Shown here one piece after another: positions 1 through 5,738 of a DNA stretch of 5,738 nt (position 1 is the stretch's first letter; each line of letters begins with the position of its first letter). The position numbers and the translations under genes were made by a program. This DNA is from Lachnospiraceae bacterium (GTDB lineage: Bacteria > Bacillota_A > Clostridia > Lachnospirales > Lachnospiraceae): NCBI GenBank assembly GCA_017553665.1, contig JAFZKM010000143.1, forward strand, positions 1 to 5,738, written 5' to 3'. Under the pieces are notes generated by a model. It saw only the letters and a program-made list of their open reading frames with translations, had not been told where the DNA came from and made no database searches.

Positions 1-330
1 GGTCTCCTGCGGCTCCGTGCTGTAGAAGGGGTTAAGAACGTTCCATTCAGCGGGGCCCGATATCACCAGCTCGCCCTCTTCTTCAGCGCTGCGGTTCAGT
101 TCTTCCGCCGTGACTCTGTCAAGAGGCATGTCGATAATGGGAGTCGGCGTGGGTAAAGGTGTTGCCGTGGGAGCAACGGTAGGCGTCGCTTTGGCCGGCA
201 CACCCGGAGTAACCGAGGGCGTCGTGTCTATCGGCGTCGAAGTGTGCTTGCATCCTAACGCGAATACTGCCGCCATGACCGTGATCACGGCAAGCACGAT
301 CCATTTTGGATTTAAACTCTTCCTGTTCAT
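1..330 (-). CDS. Lipoprotein N-terminus, possible family 5 ABC-transporter solute-binding protein (partial, runs off left edge)
   Basis: Only the first 110 residues are in the window. Seen: a short basic start (MNRKSLNPKW), a hydrophobic signal-peptide core at about 11-25 and a lipobox ALGC with the acylated Cys at residue 27, so the product should be anchored to the outer face of the membrane. A Thr/Pro-rich tether follows at about 30-66 (repeated TP dipeptides, no cysteine), typical of surface-extended Gram-positive lipoproteins. The mature fold then begins: an acidic patch (AEEEGELVIS) and WNVLNPFYSTEPQET. A strand followed by 'NPFYSTE' resembles the start of oligopeptide/nickel-type (family 5) binding proteins, but this rests on few residues and the substrate is unknown. 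The ATG at 330 is preceded by GAAAGG with 8 nt spacing. No stop occurs before the edge. Confidence 0.85.
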   Translation of the reverse strand, partial: MNRKSLNPKWIVLAVITVMAAVFALGCKHTSTPIDTTPSVTPGVPAKATPTVAPTATPLPTPTPIIDMPLDRVTAEELNRSAEEEGELVISGPAEWNVLNPFYSTEPQET

Positions 331-338
331 GTTTATTG

Positions 339-344
339 CCTTTC
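339..344 (-). promoter_or_regulatory. Ribosome binding site of the lipoprotein gene
   Basis: GAAAGG on the minus strand, 8 nt before the ATG at 330. The ATG also gives a well-formed lipoprotein signal peptide, so the start is secure. The rest of the 331-383 gap holds only a short GC-rich inverted repeat (about 351-363) without a U-run. Confidence 0.7.
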
Positions 345-383
345 GTTAAGACCCGTTCGGGCCCATGTAAAAAATATATCAGA

Positions 384-1739
384 TCAGCGTGCGCGTCTTC
401 TGTCGCTGTGAGTGAGATAGAATCTCTTTTTGTCGGAATACATCTCATTGTCCGCGCGGCTGAATACATCCTGATGAGACTTATCCCTGCCGGGAGTGTA
501 GATCGCGAAACCTTTTGAAATGGTAACCTCGGGCAGCCCGTCGCTCCTGTCCTGCACGAGCAGCATGCCGTCAAACTTGTTCATCAGGCGCTCGATCTTT
601 GTCTGATCGCATTTGAGGTCGACAACAAACTCATCGCCTCCGATCCTGAATACGCGCTCTCCTTCGAAAGCGTCCGAAAGCAGCTGCGCCGCCTTTTTGA
701 TCGCACGGTCTCCGATCTCATGACCGAGCTCGTCATTGATATCCTTAAGTCCGTTGATATCGAACATAGCCACGCAGAAATCAGCGGTCCCGTTTCCGAT
801 CTCCTCATCGAGCATATGTATATGCTCAAGATAAGCCGTTCTGTTCTCGAGCCCGGTAAGGCCGTCCCTGTATGCCTTCGCCCTGACGAATGTTATCTGA
901 CGGCTCATATATTTCTCGAGCGCGCGGATCTTATCGCCCATCTCATAGATATCGCCGTGCGTCAGCCTTGTCTCACCGGTAAACTCTTTCAAAAGCTCTG
1001 TTCCGCCTTCAAAAACGGATTCCGTCGTCAGTTCGTTCGCGAGTGTTTCGATACCGTCGGTAAGACTGTTCAGCTCATCGTATACAAACGTGTATCTCTT
1101 TCTGGCTCTGTACGCGATCGTAAGCACCACAAGAACGCCGCCCAGCAGTGATATAATGCTGATCAGCGCTATCGATTTGAAATGGCTCTTCATCACGCCG
1201 TCGTACCAGTCTGCCGAGAAATCCACGGCCACTATCCCGCTCACTTTCCCTTTTGAATCGAAGACCGGAGCATAAGCGCTGTAAAAGCGTCCCCATCTGT
1301 CTTCATACGGAACAAGGTCAACCGACGAAGTTCCGAGGCTGGCCTCATAAAGCGCGTCGGTATAGGCAATGGGCTCCCCGAACTCTCCGGGATCATTGAC
1401 AGTCGGATCGATCGTGAACACAAATTGTTTATTGCCGAGATCGCGTATGCAGTAAATGTAATCCAGATTGATATTATCCTGATAATACGTAAGCGTCTTC
1501 AGAACCGCCTCATACTCGTCAGAGCCGGCGTCATCCGCCTGAATGGCTCCGAGAGCGTCTCCGTCGATCATGGCCGCCGCCGTATTCGCGATATCGAGCA
1601 TTCTCTCGCGCATCTGGGTCTTGAGCGACTCCGATGACTGGATCGTCAGAACGATTCCCAGCGTAGCGTTCACTATGAGCAAAAAGGCACAGACGATCAT
1701 TATATATATGCTCGTCCTGCGGATTTTGTTTCCTCTCAT
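384..1739 (-). CDS. Membrane diguanylate cyclase: TM - extracytoplasmic Cache-like sensor - TM - GGDEF
   Basis: Makes the second messenger c-di-GMP from two GTP. The 451 residues show: a basic N-terminus and TM1 at about 11-33; an extracytoplasmic sensor at about 34-187 resembling a Cache/PDC domain (YIYCIRD, then a strand-rich part ending GKVSGIVAVDFSADW); TM2 at about 188-210 followed by a basic stop (RARKR); a helical linker at about 215-285; and GGDEF at about 286-440. Catalytic features are intact: Mg2+ Asp in FDING (D327), guanine-contacting N335 and D344, and GGDEF at 367-371. The allosteric RxxD inhibition site is missing: the equivalent positions read F358-E-G-E361. No EAL or HD-GYP domain is present. 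The ATG at 1739 has AGGGTGG 7 nt upstream, and a promoter candidate lies 45-80 nt upstream. The ligand cannot be predicted. The lipoprotein gene follows after 53 nt, perhaps as part of the same transcript. Confidence 0.95.
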   Translation of the reverse strand: MRGNKIRRTSIYIMIVCAFLLIVNATLGIVLTIQSSESLKTQMRERMLDIANTAAAMIDGDALGAIQADDAGSDEYEAVLKTLTYYQDNINLDYIYCIRDLGNKQFVFTIDPTVNDPGEFGEPIAYTDALYEASLGTSSVDLVPYEDRWGRFYSAYAPVFDSKGKVSGIVAVDFSADWYDGVMKSHFKSIALISIISLLGGVLVVLTIAYRARKRYTFVYDELNSLTDGIETLANELTTESVFEGGTELLKEFTGETRLTHGDIYEMGDKIRALEKYMSRQITFVRAKAYRDGLTGLENRTAYLEHIHMLDEEIGNGTADFCVAMFDINGLKDINDELGHEIGDRAIKKAAQLLSDAFEGERVFRIGGDEFVVDLKCDQTKIERLMNKFDGMLLVQDRSDGLPEVTISKGFAIYTPGRDKSHQDVFSRADNEMYSDKKRFYLTHSDRRRAR

Positions 1740-1746
1740 ATGTTTT

Positions 1747-1753
1747 CCACCCT
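1747..1753 (-). promoter_or_regulatory. Ribosome binding site of the cyclase gene
   Basis: AGGGTGG on the minus strand, 7 nt before the ATG at 1739. It supports this start codon and sits immediately beside one arm of the inverted repeat. Confidence 0.75.
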
Positions 1754-1802
1754 ATATGTTATTTATGATCAGATTACAGAATCATATTTCATTATAACAT
1801 AT
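1754..1802. repeat. AT-rich inverted repeat (two nested stems) between GTPase and cyclase genes
   Basis: A perfect 9-bp inverted repeat, ATATGTTAT at 1754-1762 and ATAACATAT at 1794-1802, encloses a second 6-bp inverted repeat, TATGAT at 1764-1769 and ATCATA at 1781-1786, with an 11-nt loop. On read-through RNA from the GTPase gene the two stems could stack into one imperfect hairpin that includes the GTPase stop codon and ends next to the cyclase ribosome binding site. There is no U-run, so it is not a standard intrinsic terminator. One arm also covers the predicted -10 element, so it could equally be an operator, or simply chance in AT-rich DNA. Confidence 0.5.
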
Positions 1803-1820
1803 TTTTCAGTACTGTGCCTA
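1791..1820 (-). promoter_or_regulatory. Candidate extended -10 promoter for the diguanylate cyclase gene
   Basis: Read on the minus strand, a perfect TATAAT lies at 1796-1791, preceded by TGT to make an extended -10 (TGTTATAAT). TAGGCA at 1820-1815 matches the -35 consensus at 4 of 6 positions with an 18-nt spacer. Transcription would start near 1784, giving a leader of about 45 nt before the ATG at 1739. The element overlaps the last codons and stop of the GTPase gene. It is a sequence-only prediction, in an AT-rich patch that contrasts with the GC-balanced coding sequence around it. Confidence 0.6.
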
Positions 1821-4572
1821 CTGAATTATTTTTTGAGGAATCTATCAGCGAACTCGTCGCGCGGCCGGTCGCTTTCACGTCCTCCAAAAGGTCGTTCGCT
1901 GTCACCAGCCTGCATCCCGCTCCGCGTATGATTATCTGCTCAAGGCCGTCCGATGTGGCCACGCTGATATCTGTCTGCTTCGCGTTCTCGTGAGCGAAAC
2001 GCTCAATGAACTTATCCGCGGTCTCCGCCTCCTTTGTGTAGACCACGATGATATTATGATGTTTGAAAAACTCGGTCGGATGGCCTTTTACGCGGTACGC
2101 GTCGTATACAACGATCACCTTGCAGCCCTTCTGAGCCTGATAATCGCAGAGAATGTCGTTCAGGCGCTCCCTCGCTCCGTCCACGTTGTCCTTCGCGAGT
2201 TCCTGCAGCTCGGGCCATTTGAAAATGATATTGTAACCGTCGACCAGAAGATATCTGTCCTTCATGTCAAACGGGTTCATAAAGCGCTTCAGGCCGCTCG
2301 CGTCGCCGCTTTTGCCGCCCTGCGCAGCGGTGTTTACGTTTGCTGCGGCTTTATCTGTTTTATAGTCCTTATAAGAACTTCCTGCGGTATCCGTCTTCCT
2401 GTGCTTTCTGAAAGGATTTCTGTAGGTCTTCTCTCTTTTGTTCGCGTGAGAGGTCTTCGCGATAATGGCGTCGATCTCATCGGTACCTATCGCGGGAGCC
2501 TCACCCGCGTGGGAAACAAAATTGATCGGCATCATCTGCCCGGTATCGGTCTCCGAGACAAGCTTTCCGGTGCCCATATCCCAGTCAAGATGTTTATAGC
2601 TGTCGACATCGTTCCATTCGACCACAAATCCCGCTCCGTGCGCGCAGAATACCGACGACGCCGGGTTCCGCAGATCCGCTTCGGGAGCATAGCCGCTCGC
2701 CGCCACTACCTCTTCGGTATTATGACAGGGCAGGTATCCGTAAAATGACAGATAAACGCTTCCCAAGCCGCCGGTATAGACCGCGACCTCCTTCGAGTAG
2801 CCCTGCATCAGCGCCGCGGGCGCAATGCCCGTAAGTCCTACCATGTCGTCGGTTCCGACCTCATATTGCGATGTTATCCTTCCGCAGCGCGCCTCGACAT
2901 CGGTCATAGCCCTTCCGCAGTTTGCGCGCGGCAGCTCTATGGTGAGCTCGTAGTAAGGCTCCAAAAGCACGCATTTGCCTTCCTCTCGTGCCCTCATAAG
3001 TCCCTGACGTATCGCGCGGTAGGTCGACTGCCTGAAATCTCCGCCCTCCGTATGCTTTAAGTGCGCTTTCCCCGCCACCAGCGCGATGTTCACATCCGTG
3101 AGCTCGGCTCCGGTAAGCACACCCTTGTGCTTCTTCTCGAAAATATGCGTAAATATGAGCCTCTGCCAGTTCAGCTCAAGGAAATTCGTCGAAACGCGCG
3201 ATTCCGCGCCGACACCGGACCCGCGCTCCGCAGGCTCTATCAGCAGCTGGACCTCCGCGTAATGTCGAAGCGGCTCGAAATGTCCGACACCCAGCACGGG
3301 CTCTGAGACCGTCTCTTTATAGAGCACGCTTCCCCTGTCAAAATCAACATCCTCGCCAAAGCGGTCCATCAGCTGCCGCTTCAGTATCTCAAGCTGTATC
3401 TCGCCCATGATCCTGATCTGCAATTCTCCGAGTTCCGCGTTCCATGCGATGCCGAGAGTCGGGTCCTCCTCCTCGAGCTGCCTGAACTTCGGCAAAAGCC
3501 TCTGCAGCGCCGAACGGTCGCGCACCAGGACCTTGTAGGTCATAACGGGCACGATATCATTGCCGCCGAGTTCTTCCTCTTCACCGAGTCCCTGACCGGG
3601 ATATGTGGCGGTAAGTCCCAGCACCGCGACTGCCATGCCCTGCTCCGCCGTGTCGACCGTTTCGTATTTTTCGCCCGAATATACCCTGATCTGAGTGATC
3701 TTCTCATTATACCCGACCGCTTCGGCCTCCGGTGCCTCTTCCGCGGGCTTGCGCAGGAGCAGGGGTTCTTCCTTTACAGCCTCGTAGGTGATCACATCGC
3801 GGTTTTTTAATACTCCGCCCGTGACCTTCATATATGTCAGCCTGTTCCCGTCCGCGTCGCGTCCGATCTTATAAACACGGGCTCCGAAGGCACTCTCCGG
3901 GAAAGGTACGGGCGCGAATCTCGCGAGCCCGTCTAAAAACTCATCCACACCGTCAAGTTTCAGCGCGGAGCCGTAAAAGCACGGAAAAAGCTTCCTCTCG
4001 GCGATCAGCTCCCGGACAGTATCGTCCGGAAGGTCTCCCGATTCCAGGAAGCTCTCCATCACATTCTCATCGCACAGAGCGATCCTCTCGTCCCTCTCTC
4101 CGGTCTCAAAGTCCACGCATCCGTCCGAAAGCCTCGACTCCAGCTGCGCCTGAAGCTCATCGCGATCGCAGCCCTCACGGTCCATCTTATTGACAAAGAT
4201 GAACGTCGGGATGTCATAGTGGCCGAGCAGCTTCCAGAGCGTGCGCGTATGCGCCTGAATCCCATCGGTTCCGCTGATGACCAGAATGGCCGCGTCAAGC
4301 ACCGAAAGCGCCCTCTCGGTCTCGGTCGAAAAGTCCACATGTCCGGGCGTATCGATCAGCGTGAATTCAACGTCACCGCGCGTAAAAACAGCCTGCTTCG
4401 AGAAAATAGTAATTCCCCGTTCACGTTCGAGGGCATAATTATCAAGGAAGGCGTCTTTCTTATCGACTCTTCCCAGCCTGCGGATCCTGTCGCATTTGTA
4501 CAGGATCGCTTCGGATAATGTCGTCTTGCCCGCGTCAACATGAGCGAGGATTCCTATTACAAGTCTGTGCAT
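1792..4572 (-). CDS. Tet(M)/EF-G-like translational GTPase fused to C-terminal YacP/Rae1-type NYN ribonuclease domain
   Basis: A 926-residue protein, much longer than Tet(M) (about 640). Seen: a translational GTPase domain with G1 AHVDAGKTT (10-18), G2 RGIT (52-55), G3 DTPGH (74-78), G4 NKMD (128-131) and G5 GSALK (201-205), all intact. EF-G-like domains follow: II about 226-330, III about 341-420, IV about 430-550, V about 551-640. Residues 641-705 form an extra segment (FCAHGAGFVVEWNDVD); 706-770 is a basic, low-complexity linker. Residues 772-926 resemble YacP/Rae1: LVDGYNII (776-783), VVYDAY (821-826), ETADKFIER (850-858), VATSD (871-875), with candidate catalytic acids D778, D824, D853 and D875. 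Known: Tet(M)/Tet(O) remove tetracycline from the ribosome; Rae1 cuts mRNA in the A site. Inferred: a ribosome-acting GTPase with mRNA-cleaving capacity, cytosolic. The ATG at 4572 gives the canonical GILAHVDAGKTT N-terminus. Its ribosome binding site is weak, so coupling to dnaJ is likely. Annotation as tetracycline resistance is doubtful (domain IV loop differs). Confidence 0.93.
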   Translation of the reverse strand: MHRLVIGILAHVDAGKTTLSEAILYKCDRIRRLGRVDKKDAFLDNYALERERGITIFSKQAVFTRGDVEFTLIDTPGHVDFSTETERALSVLDAAILVISGTDGIQAHTRTLWKLLGHYDIPTFIFVNKMDREGCDRDELQAQLESRLSDGCVDFETGERDERIALCDENVMESFLESGDLPDDTVRELIAERKLFPCFYGSALKLDGVDEFLDGLARFAPVPFPESAFGARVYKIGRDADGNRLTYMKVTGGVLKNRDVITYEAVKEEPLLLRKPAEEAPEAEAVGYNEKITQIRVYSGEKYETVDTAEQGMAVAVLGLTATYPGQGLGEEEELGGNDIVPVMTYKVLVRDRSALQRLLPKFRQLEEEDPTLGIAWNAELGELQIRIMGEIQLEILKRQLMDRFGEDVDFDRGSVLYKETVSEPVLGVGHFEPLRHYAEVQLLIEPAERGSGVGAESRVSTNFLELNWQRLIFTHIFEKKHKGVLTGAELTDVNIALVAGKAHLKHTEGGDFRQSTYRAIRQGLMRAREEGKCVLLEPYYELTIELPRANCGRAMTDVEARCGRITSQYEVGTDDMVGLTGIAPAALMQGYSKEVAVYTGGLGSVYLSFYGYLPCHNTEEVVAASGYAPEADLRNPASSVFCAHGAGFVVEWNDVDSYKHLDWDMGTGKLVSETDTGQMMPINFVSHAGEAPAIGTDEIDAIIAKTSHANKREKTYRNPFRKHRKTDTAGSSYKDYKTDKAAANVNTAAQGGKSGDASGLKRFMNPFDMKDRYLLVDGYNIIFKWPELQELAKDNVDGARERLNDILCDYQAQKGCKVIVVYDAYRVKGHPTEFFKHHNIIVVYTKEAETADKFIERFAHENAKQTDISVATSDGLEQIIIRGAGCRLVTANDLLEDVKATGRATSSLIDSSKNNSVGTVLKNML
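1795..2262 (-). other. NYN (PIN-like) YacP/Rae1-type nuclease domain at GTPase C-terminus
   Basis: Residues about 771-926 of the GTPase. The order of motifs, LVDGYN near its start, then a hydrophobic strand ending VVYDAY, then VVYTKEAETADKFIER, then VATSDGLEQ and a GAGCRLVTANDLL segment, follows the order remembered for the stand-alone B. subtilis YacP/Rae1 protein (about 170 residues). The acidic residues expected of a PIN-like, metal-dependent nuclease are all present, so the domain looks catalytically competent rather than decayed. The last about 25 residues (Ser/Asn-rich) extend past the conserved core. Confidence 0.85.
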
Positions 4573-4575
4573 ATA

Positions 4576-5697
4576 TTATTTAAAAAATCTCTTTTTCTTT
4601 CCTTCCTCGGGGCCGGCGCTTCCGCCCATGGCCTCATCGAACTTCTTCAGAAGCTCCTTCTGCTCGGAATTGAGCTTTGTGGGAACCTGAACTATAAGGG
4701 TTACGTAGTGGTCGCCCCTGACATTCTTATCGCGAACCGAAGGAACTCCTTTGCCCTTGAGCCTGATCCTGGTTTCGGTCTGTGTTCCGGGCTTTACATC
4801 GTAGATCACATCGCCGTCGATCGTCGATATCCTGATCTCTCCGCCGAGAGCCGCCGTGGCAAAGCTCATCGGAGCGGTAGAATAGATATCCATTCCGTCA
4901 CGCTGGAAAATAGGATGGTCGCTTACGCTGACCTCAACGTACAGATCTCCTCTCGGTCCGCCGTTCTCGCCGGGTTCGCCCTTTCCGGAAATGCGGATGC
5001 TCTGTCCGTCATCGATACCCGCAGGTACGGATACCTGTATCTTCTTGCGCTTCGAGATATATCCCGAGCCGTAGCAGTTCGGGCACTTATCCTTGATGAT
5101 CTTACCGGTTCCGCGGCAGTCGGGGCAGGCCTGAATGCTTCTGGTCATGCCGAAAAGAGTCTGCTGCGTGTAAGCCACCTGTCCCTTGCCGCCGCACTTT
5201 GAGCATGTCGCGGCACTGGTCCCGGGCTTCGCGCCTGTACCGTGACAGTTCTCGCACTCTTCCTTCAGCGTGATCTCGAGCTCCTTATCGACGCCCTTCA
5301 TCGCCTCATCAAAGGTGATCCTGACTCTGGCGCGAAGGTTCGCTCCCTTCTGGGGACCGGTCGGATTACGGCGCGCGCCGCCTCCGAACATGCCTCCGAA
5401 AAGATCGCCGAACAGATCGGTGAAGTCCATGCCGTTGAAGTCGAAGCCGCCTCCGCCCATTCCGCCGTTCTCAAACGCCTGATGTCCGAACTGGTCGTAG
5501 CGCTGGCGCTTCTCGGGATCGTGCAGGACGTCGTATGCTTCGGCCGCTTCCTTGAACTTCTCCTCTGCCGCCTTGTCGCCGGGAGTGCGGTCGGGGTGGT
5601 ACTTCATCGCGAGCTTGCGGTAGGCGGATTTTATCTCATCCGCCGTCGCAGTCTTCGCGACTCCAAGCACCTCGTAGTAGTCTCTCTTATCCGCCAT
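4576..5697 (-). CDS. dnaJ: Class A (type I) DnaJ co-chaperone, complete
   Basis: Cytosolic Hsp40 that binds unfolded clients, delivers them to DnaK and stimulates DnaK ATPase. The 373 residues match the usual length and the full class A order is visible: J domain at about 6-68 with the HPD triad at 34-36; a Gly/Phe-rich segment at about 76-107; a client-binding domain interrupted by a zinc-finger region with four CxxCxGxG repeats (C148/C151, C165/C168, C191/C194, C205/C208), all eight cysteines intact; then the second beta domain and a dimerisation region to about 356. It ends in a basic tail, GKKKRFFK. The ATG at 5697 is chosen because [13 protein letters not shown] is the typical family start and a GGTGA ribosome binding site lies 6 nt upstream. 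The stop is 3 nt before the downstream GTPase gene, suggesting one operon. dnaK/grpE are not visible; they may lie beyond the right edge. Confidence 0.97.
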   Translation of the reverse strand: MADKRDYYEVLGVAKTATADEIKSAYRKLAMKYHPDRTPGDKAAEEKFKEAAEAYDVLHDPEKRQRYDQFGHQAFENGGMGGGGFDFNGMDFTDLFGDLFGGMFGGGARRNPTGPQKGANLRARVRITFDEAMKGVDKELEITLKEECENCHGTGAKPGTSAATCSKCGGKGQVAYTQQTLFGMTRSIQACPDCRGTGKIIKDKCPNCYGSGYISKRKKIQVSVPAGIDDGQSIRISGKGEPGENGGPRGDLYVEVSVSDHPIFQRDGMDIYSTAPMSFATAALGGEIRISTIDGDVIYDVKPGTQTETRIRLKGKGVPSVRDKNVRGDHYVTLIVQVPTKLNSEQKELLKKFDEAMGGSAGPEEGKKKRFFK

Positions 5698-5738
5698 ACC
5701 TAATCACCAACTTCAGACTCCTAATTACTGACCCCTGA
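5697..5738 (-). repeat. Degenerate 7-nt periodic leader upstream of dnaJ (tentative)
   Basis: Read on the minus strand, the 41 nt before dnaJ plus the A of its ATG divide into six consecutive 7-nt units (5738-5732, 5731-5725, 5724-5718, 5717-5711, 5710-5704, 5703-5697). All six fit T-Y-N-G-N-N-R, for example TCAGGGG and TTAGGAG. The window ends at the first unit, so the full extent is unknown. The pattern was noticed after the fact and is short, so it may be coincidence. No end of dnaK or other upstream gene can be recognised here. Confidence 0.35.
5703..5708 (-). promoter_or_regulatory. Ribosome binding site of dnaJ
   Basis: GGTGAT on the minus strand; its GGTGA core ends 6 nt before the ATG at 5697. 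It lies inside the 7-nt periodic leader, which offers other purine-rich stretches (for example TTAGGAG further upstream) at less suitable distances. Confidence 0.65.

Noticed and set aside
351..363. GC-rich short inverted repeat (GCCC/GGGT around GAAC) after the cyclase stop, considered as a terminator
   Set aside because: The stem is only about four pairs and no U-run follows on the minus strand; on the plus strand an A-run follows, which does not terminate.
373..378. TATATT on the minus strand as a -10 for the lipoprotein gene
   Set aside because: No acceptable -35 hexamer at 16-18 nt upstream; probably just the AT-rich gap.
720..1151. Plus-strand open frame of 143 codons opposite the cyclase gene
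   Set aside because: Fully within the GGDEF-protein gene on the other strand, without a family motif.
1990..2748. Long plus-strand open frame of 252 codons opposite the GTPase gene
   Set aside because: It lies wholly antisense to a strongly supported gene, has no recognisable motif, and mirrors the codon pattern of the minus-strand protein.
1792..4572. Calling the GTPase tet(M) or another tetracycline-resistance gene
   Set aside because: Length, extra domains and the altered domain IV loop argue against a classical resistance determinant, and there is no mobile-element context.
4540..5202. Plus-strand open frame of 220 codons opposite dnaJ
   Set aside because: Antisense shadow; dnaJ on the minus strand has all family motifs and the plus-strand product resembles nothing I recognise.
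5698..5738. CIRCE operator or dnaK end upstream of dnaJ
   Set aside because: No long inverted repeat of the CIRCE kind and no recognisable DnaK C-terminus in the 41 nt available.

Overview
The window is a compact, single-direction stretch of bacterial chromosome with every supported gene on the minus strand, so transcription runs from high to low coordinates. In that order it holds: a class A DnaJ co-chaperone (5697-4576); a 926-residue Tet(M)/EF-G-like translational GTPase whose C-terminus carries a YacP/Rae1-type NYN nuclease domain (4572-1792); a two-TM, Cache-sensing GGDEF diguanylate cyclase (1739-384); and the first 110 residues of a lipoprotein that looks like a solute-binding protein and runs off the left edge (330-1). 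Open frames on the plus strand are antisense shadows of these genes. No tRNA, rRNA, CRISPR array or mobile element is visible.

The gene content suggests a Clostridia-class Firmicute, perhaps Lachnospiraceae-like. The reasons are the chromosomal Tet(M)-like GTPase with NYN tail, purine-rich ribosome binding sites, a Thr/Pro-linker lipoprotein and balanced base composition. This placement is inference from family resemblance; no marker gene in the window settles it.

Region by region: 5698-5738 is the dnaJ leader, with a purine-rich ribosome binding site inside a 7-nt periodic pattern. dnaJ and the GTPase gene are separated by only 3 nt, so they are probably co-transcribed and translationally coupled. 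Between the GTPase gene and the cyclase gene lie 52 nt containing an AT-rich inverted repeat and a good extended -10 promoter candidate, so the cyclase probably has its own promoter. The 53 nt between the cyclase and the lipoprotein gene hold a ribosome binding site but no convincing promoter or terminator.

The dnaJ-GTPase pair reads as a proteostasis/translation-quality unit: DnaJ delivers unfolded clients to DnaK, while the GTPase is built to enter the ribosomal A site and carries a domain whose stand-alone homologue (B. subtilis Rae1/YacP) cleaves mRNA in the A site. The fusion is the most interesting object here. Its domain IV loop lacks the residues that Tet(M) uses against tetracycline, so it is better read as a housekeeping or stress translation factor than as a resistance gene. 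The downstream cyclase and lipoprotein look like a separate envelope sensing/uptake neighbourhood.
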